Shown here piece after piece: positions 10,082 to 22,048 of a stretch of DNA of 64,000 nt (positions within the stretch are counted from its first letter, which is position 1; each line of letters begins with the position of its first letter). Position numbers and translations under genes: made by a program. The notes beneath the pieces are model-generated. The model ran no database searches, had not been told where the DNA came from, and saw nothing but the letters and a program-made list of their open reading frames with translations. The stretch spans positions 5,394,001 through 5,458,000 of the forward strand of contig NW_015622541.1 in assembly GCF_000835495.1 (NCBI RefSeq), in the 5' to 3' direction. Source of the DNA: Cladophialophora immunda (Eukaryota > Ascomycota > Eurotiomycetes > Chaetothyriales > Herpotrichiellaceae).

Positions 10082-11704
10082 ATGTCTGCTGGTCATTCTG
10101 AGCCGCAGGTGCTCTATAGCGTCAACAACATCTCTGCATTCTCCGTTCAGAATGGAGAGGAACATTTGATCACAACATCAGGCCCACAGACTTTGTCGCT
10201 GTTGATGGTGCCGACTGCATCACCATTTGCCGACTTGTCATCCACGGAACCGACCAGCGCGGCGCCCGAAGAAGACTTCTACCTCCACCTCCATCTGCCT
10301 CCCGAACTAGATCTCCCTCTGCCTGCAACCACGCAGATCTATCACAAGCCTCCCAGCAGTTACCTGATACCGCGCTGGGATCTGGGACCTGATGCAGGCG
10401 CCTTCATCCGGCTGCAGTTCCCTTCCGTAGGCAGTGGGCCTGGAAAGGTGACCCAAGACGAGATCGATACGTTTGAGACCATTCTAGCCCAATGTACGGC
10501 GTTCCTAGAACGAGTACAGAGCACGCCTCCGGGATTTGAGCGTTACGATCCAAGCAATTATCGACTGGGAGAGGGTTATGTTGGCACGCCGAAACCAGAA
10601 AAAGATCGTTCTCAGCAACATGGCCAAATTGTGCTTATTGACGAAGAGAATGGAAGCGTAATCGGCGAGCTGCAAGATAACTACACATTGGTGGAGGAGA
10701 CATCGGTCAAGCCTGGATCCAAAAGTACGCGCATTGGCTTCCTCCCCGTTTTCGACCGATACTGACAATTTTACGCAGCTCCTGTCCAGATACAACTGCC
10801 CGTCGAAGGGCAAGGCAACCAGATCCGAGTTGACAACATTTCCGAAGATTATCTCGCCATATCGAAACATCCTGCCTATGCGAATTCGCGAGTCGTGCAA
10901 GGCTCTGCGACTGCCTCCAGGCTCATTGTGACGAGTTCCACTTACTTGGCTAATAAGCTGTCATCAGGGGCAGATACCTTCCAAAAGAGCACCCAACCCA
11001 ACCCTAAGCCCATGACATTTTCGCCCGCCACGCACGCGCGCATTCGCCAAATCCACTCCTTTACTCAGGGTGCCGTGGGCCTCAGTGCGAAGACGGTCGG
11101 TCAACTGGGTAGATATGCCCAGAATTTTGGGGCTTCGCTCGCTCGAAAGGGGGAGAAGAACAAAAAAGATATAGGAAAGGACTACAAACCTGGCATTCTC
11201 AACAAATCCATGATTGCTTTCTCTACCATCGCTGATGGCATCGATCAGGCTGGTCGCAACCTCTTAGCCTCTAGCTCTGCAGCGGCGACCAACGTGGTCA
11301 GCCACAGGTACGGTAAGGAGGCCGGCACGGTAGCGCAAGGACTGGCAGGGGGTGTCAAGAATGTGGGACTTGTCTACATCGATGCGATGGGAGTGTCCCG
11401 GCGGGCAGTAATCAAGTCGGTGGCGAAGGGCATGGTGGTCGGCCGAATGCCAAATGGGCAGCAACTCGTGGTCGGCTCTGGTGATGGAGGAGTTGTGCCA
11501 GATGAAGCATATATGCCCGACGAAAAGCGGAACGATTATTATCTCTCCTCATACTCAGGGGCATCGCAAAGCGGCGCGAGCCAGCCGGGGTATGGAGTCG
11601 AAAGTTATGGCAATGCAGCCACTGCACCACCTTCATATCCTTCGGGGGTCGGTGAACCTTTGGGTTCGACACTGCAGGGACAGCATGTGCGGGAGAAACG
11701 ATGA
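10082..11704 (+). CDS. spartin-like senescence-domain protein
   Basis: Two exons, 10082..10724 and 10779..11704, with a 54-base intron (GTACGC...ACGCAG) that joins GSK to TPVQIQLPVEGQG; 522 residues. The C-terminal half from about residue 275 to 425 is a senescence/spartin-type domain: SRLIVTSSTYLANKL, the FSPATHARIRQIHSFTQGAV stretch, then Ala/Gly-rich amphipathic segments and GLVYIDAMGVSRRAVIKS. In animals and plants such proteins associate with lipid droplets and membranes; lipid-droplet association here is inference from the family. The tail is Ser/Gly/Tyr-rich and likely disordered. The ATG at 10082 (context GATCATGTCT) begins the conserved-looking N-terminus. Confidence 0.85.
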
Positions 11705-12433
11705 CAGCGTGAAGATACTTGTATTTGATGTTTCATGAGACGATTGATGGTAGTGCTTGGGAGTAACCCTTGACGTTCTCGAACACGAGTCGATGAATGT
11801 TTCAAGCTGGATGAAACAGGTCCGTGCTCAACTTGCAGGCAAATGAGATCATGGCAAGTATCTGCGCGGGCCGCGTTCTGCGATGTACCCACGGTTCGCT
11901 TTTTCTCCTTTTTGGGCTGGTTTAAACATGGATCGCAGATTGCATGCACGACATCTGCCGGGCAAAAGTGGCTGAAACGGAGACACGGCGTCCTTCGACT
12001 CGAGTCGACTACTTGACCGCCATTTCGTCACTTTGGGTTGCCGCTGGTGCCGGTAAACTTCAGCCACGCTTCAGGTATTATCTGGGAGTTGAACACAGTT
12101 GTCGGCAATGATGATTCTTTGAAGCCTCCATCTACCAACGTCGAAATTGTCTTCGCTGCACGAACTAGACTTGCATTATGCACAGAACACGACGGCGCTG
12201 ATGCGCTGCAGGACGCAAATGTGCCTATGTGTCGATCTCGAGGCTCAAGGGGGGTGGAACCTGCCGGGAAACTATGGGGGCTTGAGTTCTCGGAGCCTGT
12301 AGGTGTGGCGTAACTGTATTGGCCCAGACGGGGGGGTGCCCCAGAAGGAGTTCGTTCTGGCCCCGGGCACCAAAACCCATCAAGAGTTGCAACCAACGCC
12401 GGGAACAAGTCTTTGCTGATGCGTGGTTGGTTA

Positions 12434-12466
12434 AGCCACCGAGGGTGGCTCCGAGGCTCGGTGGCT
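12434..12466. repeat. inverted repeat, 10-bp arms
   Basis: The left arm AGCCACCGAG (12434-12443) is perfectly complementary to the right arm CTCGGTGGCT (12457-12466) across a 13-base loop. GGTGGCTC also occurs twice directly (12444-12451, 12460-12467). It could fold as a hairpin in RNA. No function is known, and it lies in noncoding DNA. Confidence 0.6.
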
Positions 12467-13942
12467 CGCCCGCAAACCCCAAGCAAATCACGAGTCACAC
12501 CTCTGGGCACATGGCCTTTGTGCCGCCCATTGCGGCTGCGCGTCAAACGCCCTCCGCTCCATGAGACTCGCGTTTTGGAGATCCTCGCGCAAATGAATTT
12601 CGCTAGACGAAATCAAGTTCATTGGGGGGATCCGTTGGGTTTTCGAAACGCCAGCATCTCGCCCATCTCTGCAATTTTGTGCCTGAAATGTCTTCTTCTA
12701 AGGAGAGGACTGGTCGTCTCACAGGGAGAATGAGGTGGTTCAACGCCGTTGACGCGATGATCAGTGCGTTCACGTGTAGGAGTCAATGATTGTTGACTTG
12801 AGATTGAGTGGATCTGGCTGGGGGCCCCTATTCTCGGCGTCCATGTCAAGTGTCATTTGATGACTGGAGAAAGCTGTGGTTTTTGACAGACTTCCCGGGT
12901 CGAAGAGGTTGTCGGGCTTCAATCGAGCAGAGAACACCATCAAAGTCACATCTCAGCACAGGCGCAGGCACTGGCACAGGCACGGTCGGAGGCACTTAGA
13001 TAGATGCACAACGCTCTCGATGAGGTTTGACTTTCTCATTGACATGAGGCTGGTCCATGTGGTTTATTCATGCTTAATGTTGGGTGGGTTCTTGGAGACT
13101 GCAAGGCATCATCGATAACTATACCCCATAACTGCAGTCTGTGCCTCGAACAATGCCTAGGTACAGTAGAGTCCCTACGAGATAAGCAGAGACCATGGGG
13201 CATAAAATAGGTAGACAGGAGAAGCGCATCTTAGAACGAGTCCGGAGCAGAGGGTTCGGTTCAAGTCAACAGCCCTAGCAGCCAGGTTGTGATTAACAAG
13301 AAATCGCCTGCTGGCTAGCGTTGCCAATTTTCCGGCCACCCTTTTGGGGGGTTTTGGGTGGACAAGCGAGTTGCGCTGCTTGGTGCTGGGATGCTGCGTT
13401 GTCCGTCTTCTCACCGGTCAACCACAACAACTCACGTCTGTTCTGCCGCACTTCTCCCACCAAACAACAGCACCGTGCTTTTATTCGATCCCTAGAAGCA
13501 AGACAAAATAACATACGACACTCCTTCTCTGCCTCACCGCCTATCCATTCTGCTGGCCAGTCACAACAACAATCCACCTCCTTGAGCGCCTAAGTTGATT
13601 CTACCCTCACCTCACCTCACCCTCGCCGATTTCGATAGATCTACTGCATCCGCGATAATGACTGCGGCCTTGCTTGTGCCTCGCCTCACTTCGTTCCCTG
13701 TCTGTTGACGTCCGGTCGACTGGCCTTCCTTCATCTTGCTGCAGACGTCGCAGGCTCGGCGTTCGTCCTTGACCCTTCACCCCGAGTTTGTTGTCCTTTT
13801 GGACACTCGAACGCTAGCTCCCTGCTTCACTGGTGCCAACAGTGAACCACCGATTTCACAACAAATCGTTCCCTCGACGCCCTCCACACCGCGCCGTCCT
13901 GTTCATAATTCGCGCCTCTGAATGAGTTGGAACGGTGTCCCG

Positions 13943-13999
13943 GTGAGCAGGCTGAGTCCTCAGCTCAGTGCAAGGCGCTAACCTCCTGGTGCAATCTAG
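13943..13999 (+). other. candidate intron in the Kin4 5' leader
   Basis: A good donor (GTGAGC), branch site (GCGCTAAC) and acceptor (ATCTAG) span 57 bases about 140 bases upstream of the kinase ATG. The ATG at 13922 before it would give only a short upstream frame after splicing. No coding evidence supports it, so the call rests on splice motifs alone. Confidence 0.4.
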
Positions 14000-14135
14000 T
14001 GTACAACCCTCGACTTCAGCACGTTCCTGCATCCTTCAGACAACGATCTCTCGAATTTCACGTTTGACGTATCCTGACCGTGGCTTTTTAGGGTGTGAGT
14101 GCGTGGTCGCGGCCACGACTCTGGGAGGTTGAAGG

Positions 14136-17100
14136 ATGTCTATGGACATGGCTCCAGGTCAATATCGGCAACACATGTCAAGCGCTGCTGCGTATTCGCA
14201 ACCTGAAAGTCTTCACTACGAACACCAACATGGCGCAGATCCTGACCGCTACTACACCGATCAACCTGTAAGTCTAGTGCGCCTTGATCAAAGGTTGACA
14301 GTGGTACTCTAGGATGATACTAATTCTCGTGATCCCTAGTATTATCCCTCGCAAGACGACGACGGTCTGAACTACACTTCCCATGAAGGTCACGCTCCCA
14401 TCACCACTACCTCCTATGACCACCCTGCTACGACGTTGCCTTATCACATCCGAAATCAATCTGCTGCCCATGACCAATACGACGGCGCTCCAATTCCTCC
14501 TCCTCGAACATCTTCTCAGCAGCAGGGCTCTCCACGCGGCCCTGTCGCTCCCTCAACTGCCCCCCTGGAAGCAAGAGTAGCTGCAACACGGCAGGCGAGA
14601 CAAAACGCACCAGATTCGCACGCTGGTCGGGTTCAGAATCGTGTCGGAGATTACAATGAGGAAACGCGAGATAGGTCACGGGACGATACAGCAACGGCCA
14701 CTGCGTCTGCTGCACGTAGCCGACGAAAGGGTCCTGCTAGTCCCGACGGTCCACACCGTGCCGCAAGCACACGAGAACGAGGTGCTCACACTGTCCCCAC
14801 CCAAAGCCGATCGGAAGCCACCATGCACCCATCCAACACCGCCGCCTCGCTGGCACGCGAGTACAGCGATGTCATCAACAGAGTGGTCGTGTCCGATCCC
14901 CAGGAAGATATTGAAAGAGCTCAGGAACGAGTAGCTGAAGCTCAACCCATGAACCCAGACGCTCGCAACGTCCCGGAACTTGACGATGATCTCCTGCCCC
15001 CTCCGGGACCGGCTCGACGGCAGGATTACTCCAAGTCGTCTCGCCGCAAAGACGTCCAATTTGGGGACTACGTACTGGGTCAGACGCTCGGCGAAGGTGA
15101 ATTCGGCAAGGTCAAATTGGGCTGGAAAAAAGACGGTAGCACTCAAGTGGCGATCAAGCTTATTAGGAGGGAGACTGTGGCTTCCAACCCGACACGACTA
15201 CCCAAGATCTATCGCGAGATTTCCATCTTGCGGGATCTGGCACATCCGAACATCGTCCGACTCCATGAAATGGTCGAGACAGAACGTCACATTGGCATCA
15301 TTTTGGAATATGCTTCTGGTGGCGAGCTTTTCGACTACATCTTGAATCACCGATATCTGAAAGATCCCGCGGCCAGGAGACTGTTCGCGCAGCTTGTTTC
15401 TGGAGTCGGCTACCTTCATAAGAAAGGCATTGTCCATCGTGACCTGAAGTTGGAAAATCTCCTTCTCGACCAGAATCGCAACATCATCATCACAGATTTT
15501 GGATTTGCCAACACATTCGACCCCAAAGACGAGCTGTCTGATGAAATTGTCTACAACCTCGGTAACAAGGAGTTCATTAGGAAGTTCAAACTCGATCGAC
15601 TTGACGCCCGCGGAATGAGAAGAGGCGACCTGATGCAAACCAGCTGTGGCAGCCCTTGCTATGCGGCCCCTGAATTGGTAGTTAGTGACTCCCTCTACAC
15701 GGGCAGGAAGGTTGATGTCTGGAGTTGCGGAGTTATTCTGGTGAGTGCTTGTAACCATGAAACCCCTTTTGCCTGTGATGCTAACGCCTTTCGAAGTACG
15801 CTATGCTGGCTGGCTACTTACCTTTCGATGACGATCCTGCAAATCCTGAAGGCGACAACATCAACCTCCTCTACAAGTACATAACCACCACTCCATTGAC
15901 GTTCCCGGAATATGTCACTCCCCACGCTCGAGATCTTCTTCGCCGTATTCTAGTCCCAGACCCTCGAAAGCGCGCCGACTTATTTGAGGTCGCTCGACAC
16001 AGCTGGCTTAGTGAGTACCAGCACGTGGTGTCCGATATGACCAGCAGCACCACCAATGTCGCCGATATTCCGCATGGTAGTGTTCGAGCAGGTGAGTTAT
16101 TCGTTGTTGTTGGTATAGTACATCACTAACCATGGGCAGAAGATGAGGAACGGCCGGCCGTCAACAGAAGCGCGTCGGTACGCGAAGTGCCAGCGAAACA
16201 TAGCCGCGCTTCTCCTAGCGCTCTTGCCCGTTCCCCAGAAGGACTATTACACGAGGGCGACGAGGAATCCACTGGTTCACGGCGAACCCGTCATACCCTG
16301 CAGCCAGAATATGTCCCTCCTCAGACTCACACGGTTCGGGGACAAACCGCTGCTGCGACAGAACCAGCAGTCAATCGCACTCAAGTTGCCGCGCCTATGC
16401 AACCAATATCGTTGTCGAAACCGCTACCTCAGGATCCACCGGTCGAGTCTGCTCGAGACAGAGTGCCAACTGCTTCGCAACAGAAGATGCCGCCCGTACG
16501 TCCTGTTCGAGAGATCCCAAGATCGGTCTCGGACTCCACCAGCGCTTTTGGCACAGCTCCAGCACCAACAAGCCAATACATGACCAGGCCGAGCACCCAA
16601 GGGTCAGTTACATCTGCCGGCGGACCCGTCAACACCAGATCCGACCTCCGTCTTCCATCCCGGGGATCGTATGGTCAACCGGTGGCTCCCACTGTGGCTG
16701 CAACAAACGTCCAGGGTCGCGTTACACAACCAACCAAGACCAGTCGGGGTTACAATATTTCCGGTCCTCTGCCACAATCTGGTGCCCAGAACTCCATTGG
16801 ACAGCCGATGACGACGCCCATGCCGCCGCCTAGCTCGCAACAACCACAGAAAGCTGCTCATCACCGACGATCGAGTACATTGAGTGGGCTCGGAGAGCGA
16901 CTTTTTGGCCGATCCAATTCCGTGGTGAAAAAAGACGTAGAGCGACAAAAGAACGGGCGGAAGTACCCGCCCACCAGCATGAAAGAGTATCCTTCCGAAG
17001 CGCAACCTCGTATGTCAACAGAATCGAAGCGATCTTTCTCTTTTGGATTGGGCAAGAAGAGGAGCACGGATATGGAGAATCAGGCACAAACAGAGAAGCC

Positions 17101-17680
17101 GGTACGACGATTTTCACTTATTCCTAGTTCGATGTCGTTCAAAGGTCTGATGGGGGGTGCAAAGGACGAATATTCCTCCAAACCAGGCACCCCGCAAACG
17201 GAGCGATTTGGTGCACCGGCTTCAGGTCGACCCGCGACCAGCCAGGAAGAGATCAATCAGCACATTGCAAACACAGATGGACAGTATGAAGGCTCGAGGC
17301 CGGTCAAGTACAACAACTTCTCCCGCCCACCTCAGTCCCAATATCAGGCCCCTCGCGTCGCCACGACACAGGCCACGAATGACGTCTATGGTGGAACTGC
17401 TGTTTATGCTCCGCAGGGACAGACAGCGCATCAACGTCAACAGAGCGAGCCCATGGCACAAATGATGGCATATGCTGAAGCTGTACAACCAAGTGGTCGA
17501 CCGTCAATGCAACAAGGGCGCCAAGCTCGGGGAGTGCTGGTCAAAAACAACCGCAAGTTTACTGAAGCATACGACCAGGACCATGGCCCGACGCAACACA
17601 GCGGAAGGTCCGGAGCGGTTAAGAAGGTCCAAGATTTCTTTCGTCGCCGTCGAGCTCCGACGGATGGCGACTATCGATGA
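14136..17680 (+). CDS. Kin4-type serine/threonine protein kinase
   Basis: Four exons: 14136..14267, 14340..15740, 15797..16091 and 16140..17680; introns of 72, 56 and 48 bases with clear branch sites (ACTAAT, CACTAAC). The spliced protein is 1122 residues. The kinase domain is at about 285-581: GEGEFGKV glycine loop, AIKL lysine, HRDLKLENLLLD with catalytic Asp near 412, DFG near 430, TSCGSPCYAAPELVV activation segment, and YAMLAGYLPFDDDPANPEGDN. The last, plus YKYITTTPLTFPEY and RRILVPDPRKR, closely resembles yeast Kin4/Frk1, which act in spindle-position checkpoint control. Between DFG and TSCGSP there is an extended loop of about 45 residues. The N-terminal 280 and C-terminal 540 residues are low-complexity, Ser/Pro/Gln/Arg-rich, and probably disordered, ending in a basic RKFTEAYDQDH...KKVQDFFRRRR segment. 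The Kin4 role is inferred from the kinase domain only. Confidence 0.9.
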
Positions 17681-19057
17681 ATGCGCCAGCTGCGCTTAGA
17701 CATGTCGGTTTCCTCTTCTTCAGCAGAAGGAAAGCAGATTCGGCCAAGGGTTTTGGTGGATTGGGTTCAAAGGGTGGATATCGACTTTTCTTGTAATCAA
17801 TTAATCATTGGCGGACATGGTTTCCCACCCCGTGTCAACCTGGGTGTGAATTTGGCGGAGGCCTTTGCATTCAGCAACCACCATTTTGTCTTCCTTCCAC
17901 CCTCCCGGGCGCGGGCGGGTATTGAAGATTGGGCCCGTGAATTGGCATTGGACTTGGAAGGTCATTCTATGTGTCAGAGTACAAAGTAAGTCAGATTCAT
18001 GTCGTTAGCTGGCGGCGTTCGTTTATCGCTTGGAAGGGGAAGAGACCAGGAAGCTCAGTGTTGAGACTTGTGCTGGAGCCTTCGAGGGCTGGGGTCTCGA
18101 CATTGGGAGCTTTTGCTTCTTTGCTGGCACGGATGGTTGAAAGAGACTTGTGGGATCGGAAAGATGGATACCCCCTACGTAGCATTGTACGATTGTGTTT
18201 TCAACAGGAACGAGGCACAAGCACAAGCACAAGCAGACACAAATCGCAAACCAGAAGTCAACAGGTACCGCCGAGAAGAGAGATAGATACCTAGACATGG
18301 TTAGGGACGTTGCCTTCGGAATATTGCTCGGTGTATTTGGTGTTTGTGCAGTCAGCATCTGTGCCCGGCGGAATCGCGCCATCTCACATTTCACTCTCCC
18401 ATCCCCATGTGCCAAGTTCCAGCTCGAGCCAGTCGGGCCAAGCTTTGTGGAGGTCGGGGTGGAGGAGCTTGTTCCTGGATCTTGACGACTACCACCTTGT
18501 CGCCTCTGAGAACCGTCACCATTGCCTTTTTCTTCACTAGACGCTCCCTCCCTCCCCGCAATCTGCAAAGTCTGCATCAAACCATCAACGTCACCTGCCA
18601 CCCTGCCACTCTGCCCACTGCGACCGCCTCGAGCCCTGGAAATGGTACCCGCCTAAGAAAGAGATGGGCCGCTTGCACACACTCCATCCAGCAGACATGG
18701 AGCTGCCAGAAACAGGGTCTGATTGTCCCCGCGGGGAAAGTTCCAACTGGCTCTTTGCCTTTGCAGACGTTACATGGCGAGGATACAAGGCTTCTGGCTG
18801 CTGACGAGGGCGCGGTGGACGAGTGCGCCACTGACGAGGACTGTCGAATCCATCGTTCAACCTGGTAATCGTCCTGTGCCCGGTCATTGCAGTTCATCCA
18901 CTGGTCCCCTCCGGTCAATGCAGTCCACCTCGCGCCTCTTGATAAAACCCCATGCTCCTCCCCATCCTGTGAACATGCTTGAACCCAACGTCTGTTTCGT
19001 TGTCCCCTTTTCGGATCGTGTCTCCAGCAGTCGCTACTTGTCGAGGAAGACTGCAAG
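17681..19057. other. spacer upstream of the GH31 gene
   Basis: About 1.4 kb between the kinase stop and the alpha-glucosidase start. It holds the kinase 3' UTR and the alpha-glucosidase promoter. A short (ACAAGC)n-like run is near 18215-18238. A CTGGGG near 18089 would fit the CreA consensus SYGGRG but occurs alone. Open frames here are short and lack motifs. Confidence 0.45.
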
Positions 19058-22048
19058 ATGAGATCGACATCTCTCTTTTCTATCCTTCTTCTTGCTCCTT
19101 GCCTTGTCGCGGCCCAGTCTTCCACGGCGACCAGTGTTGCGGCGCAGTTTACTGTCCCAGCAAGCGCTGACTATGGCGTCACCCTTCTTCCTAACATCGA
19201 TGACCCTACCGCGGCCAATCCCCAAGTGAAATGTCCCGGCTATACGGCCTCAAAAGTGAGCACATCGTCGACGGGATTAACAGCTCATTTAACTCTTGCT
19301 GGCACTGCTTGCAATATCTATGGGACTGATGTCCATGACCTGGACTTGACGGTTGAGTACCAGACCACGTCCCGGCTCCACGTCAACATTCGGCCTTCCC
19401 ATGTAACCTCCCAGAACCAGAGCTGGTATCTTCTCTCGACCGACTATGTTCCCGCTGGGAGCCAGAGCGGTGGCTCAATGACTACGAGCGACCTGACATT
19501 CTCCTGGGCCAACTCACCGAGCACGGGCTTTGGATTCAATGTCACGCGCAATAGCACCGGAGACGTCTTGTTTGCGACGACAGGGACAAAACTAGTCTTT
19601 GAGAACCAATTCATCGAGCTTGTCACTCACCAACAAGAGAATTACAATCTCTATGGTCTCGGGGAGGTTATTCATGGTTTGCGACTGGGCAACAACCTCA
19701 CACGAACAATTTACGCCGCCGACGTTGGCGATCCGATCGACACGAACTTGTACGGGAGCCACCCATTCTATCTCCAAACCAAGTATTTCGAGGTCGGTAG
19801 CGACAACAGTACAACTCTGCTGACCGAACAGCTCGACACGACTGAAGCCACCAGCAACTATACCTCCTTCACCCATGGTGTGTATTTCCGCAATGCTCAT
19901 GGAATGGAGGTCCTCCTAGAAGCCAACAATGTGACGTGGAGAACATTGGGGGGCAGCATCGACTTGTACTTCTTCTCCGGACCGACACAGCCGGACGTGA
20001 CACATCAATACCTCAATGTCATCGGCATGCCAATGCTGCAAAACTACTGGGGATTTGGTTTCCACCAGTGCAGATGGGGCTATCAAAACTGGTCTGTCAC
20101 GGAGGCGGTTGTTGACAACTACGAACGCTTTGGTATTCCACTTGAAACAATCTGGAACGACATCGACTACATGTTTCAATACAGAGATTTCGACAACGAC
20201 CCGGTCCGCTTCAACTACTCGGACGGGAAAGCTTTCCTCCAACGTCTCCATAATAGAGGCCAACACTATGTCCCCATCATTGATTCTGCCATCTATGTTC
20301 CCGATCCAACAAATGCAAGTGATGCGTACCAGCCATTCAATGACGGTAATGCCACCAATTCATTCCTCCTCAATCCAGATGGGTCACTCTATATCGGCGA
20401 GGTCTGGCCTGGCTACACCGTCTTTCCAGATTGGCTCCAGCCATCTGCCAGAGCATGGTGGAAGAATCAGATTGTTACTTGGCATCAAAAACTTCCTGTC
20501 GACGGGGCATGGATCGACATGAGCGAAGTCTCCTCATTTTGCGTAGGAAGCTGTGGCACTGGCAACCTCACACTAAACCCGGTGCACCCACCCTTCGGCC
20601 TCCCTGGTGAACCCGGCAATGTCATCTACGACTACCCAGAAGGCTTCAATCTGACCAATTCCACGGAAGCTGCATCCGCCTCTTCGGCTTCTCAAGCTCA
20701 AGCCACGCCGACCACCACGTCCACAGCGTCAAGCTCGAGCTCGTCTTCATCGACAACGAGCTACCTGCGCTCAACACCGACCGCAGGACAACGCAATATC
20801 AACTACCCACCGTACGTGATCAACCACGTCCAGGGAAACCATGATCTGGCGGTGCATGCCGTGTCTCCAAACGCCACACACCACAACGGCATTCAAGAAT
20901 ACGACGTCCACAACCTCTTCGGCCACCAAATCCTCCAAGCTACCTACGCCGCCCTCCTAGCGGCGATCCCCAACAAGCGACCTTTTGTCATCGGCCGGTC
21001 CACATTCCCCGGCTCCGGCACTGTGGCGGGCCACTGGGGCGGCGACAACGCTTCCAAGTTCTTCTACATGTACTTCTCCATCCCTCAAGCGCTCTCGTTC
21101 AGCCTCTTCGGCATCCCCATGTTCGGCGTCGACACTTGCGGGTTCAACGGCAACTCCGACGAAGAGCTCTGTAACCGGTGGATGCAACTGTCGGCCTTCT
21201 TCCCGTTCTATCGCAATCACAACGTCCTCTCTGCGAACTCCCAGGAGGCGTATGTCTGGAGCAGTGTCATCGACGCCACGAAGACCGCCATGAACGTGCG
21301 GTTCCAACTCCTGCCGTACTTGTACACACTGTTCTACTACGCGCATACGCAGGGAGACACGGTCATGCGCGCGCTTGCGTGGGAGTTTCCCAACGACCCC
21401 AGCCTCGCGAACGCAGATCGGCAGTTCTTCCTGGGCCCGTCGATCCTCGTCACCCCGGTCCTCACGCAGGGCGCCACGACCGTGGATGGCGTGTTCCCGG
21501 GCCTCGTCGAAGGCACCGACACGTACTACGACTGGTACAACAAGTCGCCCGTCGCGGTGCCCAGCAGCAAGAACACCACCATCGACGCGCCCCTGGGCCA
21601 CATTCCCGTGTTCATCCGCGGCGGCAGCATCCTGGCGACGCAGCAGATGGCCCTGACGACGCGCGACGCGCGCAACACGTCCTGGAGCGTCATCGTCGCC
21701 CCGGGCGTCGACGGCACCGCGACCGGCTCCCTGTACCTGGACGACGGCGAGAGCCTGGCCCCGAACGCGACCAAGCGCGTCACCCTGACGAGCTCGACCT
21801 CGGCGCAGAACGGCACGCTGAGCCTCACCGTGGCCGTCTCGGGGTCCTACGCCGGCCTCGACCTCGCGCTGGCCAACGTCACCTTCTTGGGCGTGCAGAA
21901 GGCCCCCGCCAACACCGCCGTCAGCATCAACGGCCACGCCGTCGCCAACGCCACGTACAATGCCGCGAGCAAGGTCTTGAGCGTCACCGGCCTGGGCGGC
22001 GCGCTGGGCGGGAAGGTCTGGAGCGGGAACTGGACGCTGACCGCGTGA
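19058..22048 (+). CDS. secreted GH31 alpha-glucosidase (agdC-like)
   Basis: Extracellular retaining glycoside hydrolase of family 31, releasing glucose from maltose- or starch-type oligosaccharides. It has a signal peptide (residues 1-20, MRSTSLFSILLLAPCLVAAQ) and many N-x-S/T sequons. The GH31 nucleophile motif WIDMSEVSSF has its Asp at residue 487, and the acid/base motif HWGGDN has its Asp at 663. Between them, at about 537-578, is a Ser/Thr/Ala-rich linker ending TSYLRSTPTAG, as seen in fungal agdC-type enzymes. Single exon, 996 residues, with a C-terminal beta-sandwich. The 3' part of the gene (from about 20950) is strikingly richer in G/C at third codon positions than the 5' part. Exact substrate (alpha versus alpha/beta) cannot be told from sequence. 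Confidence 0.93.
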   Translation: MRSTSLFSILLLAPCLVAAQSSTATSVAAQFTVPASADYGVTLLPNIDDPTAANPQVKCPGYTASKVSTSSTGLTAHLTLAGTACNIYGTDVHDLDLTVEYQTTSRLHVNIRPSHVTSQNQSWYLLSTDYVPAGSQSGGSMTTSDLTFSWANSPSTGFGFNVTRNSTGDVLFATTGTKLVFENQFIELVTHQQENYNLYGLGEVIHGLRLGNNLTRTIYAADVGDPIDTNLYGSHPFYLQTKYFEVGSDNSTTLLTEQLDTTEATSNYTSFTHGVYFRNAHGMEVLLEANNVTWRTLGGSIDLYFFSGPTQPDVTHQYLNVIGMPMLQNYWGFGFHQCRWGYQNWSVTEAVVDNYERFGIPLETIWNDIDYMFQYRDFDNDPVRFNYSDGKAFLQRLHNRGQHYVPIIDSAIYVPDPTNASDAYQPFNDGNATNSFLLNPDGSLYIGEVWPGYTVFPDWLQPSARAWWKNQIVTWHQKLPVDGAWIDMSEVSSFCVGSCGTGNLTLNPVHPPFGLPGEPGNVIYDYPEGFNLTNSTEAASASSASQAQATPTTTSTASSSSSSSSTTSYLRSTPTAGQRNINYPPYVINHVQGNHDLAVHAVSPNATHHNGIQEYDVHNLFGHQILQATYAALLAAIPNKRPFVIGRSTFPGSGTVAGHWGGDNASKFFYMYFSIPQALSFSLFGIPMFGVDTCGFNGNSDEELCNRWMQLSAFFPFYRNHNVLSANSQEAYVWSSVIDATKTAMNVRFQLLPYLYTLFYYAHTQGDTVMRALAWEFPNDPSLANADRQFFLGPSILVTPVLTQGATTVDGVFPGLVEGTDTYYDWYNKSPVAVPSSKNTTIDAPLGHIPVFIRGGSILATQQMALTTRDARNTSWSVIVAPGVDGTATGSLYLDDGESLAPNATKRVTLTSSTSAQNGTLSLTVAVSGSYAGLDLALANVTFLGVQKAPANTAVSINGHAVANATYNAASKVLSVTGLGGALGGKVWSGNWTLTA

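Larger units (their letters stand above)
11705..14135. other. 2.4 kb spacer including the probable Kin4 leader
   Basis: The spacer lies between two plus-strand genes. 11705-13300 shows no convincing coding region; open frames there are short, Pro/Arg/Ser-rich and without recognisable motifs. It holds an inverted repeat at 12434-12466 and GGCACAGGCAC-type short repeats near 12956-12996. From about 13300 to 14135 the sequence becomes pyrimidine-rich and looks like a long 5' leader of the kinase, with a candidate leader intron and short upstream frames. Confidence 0.45.

Noticed and set aside
12028..12546. Open frame of 172 codons on the minus strand
   Set aside because: No recognisable domain; Pro/Ser/Thr-rich; sits in a region with several equally long random frames.
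18023..18601. Open frame of 192 codons on the minus strand
   Set aside because: Low-complexity product with a short Cys/Leu run created by the ACAAGC repeat; no supporting motif or splice structure.
20957..21937. Open frame of 326 codons on the minus strand
   Set aside because: Antisense to the GH31 gene where codons are strongly G/C-ending, which removes stops on the opposite strand. The product is Arg/Gly/Ala/Val-rich with no motif.
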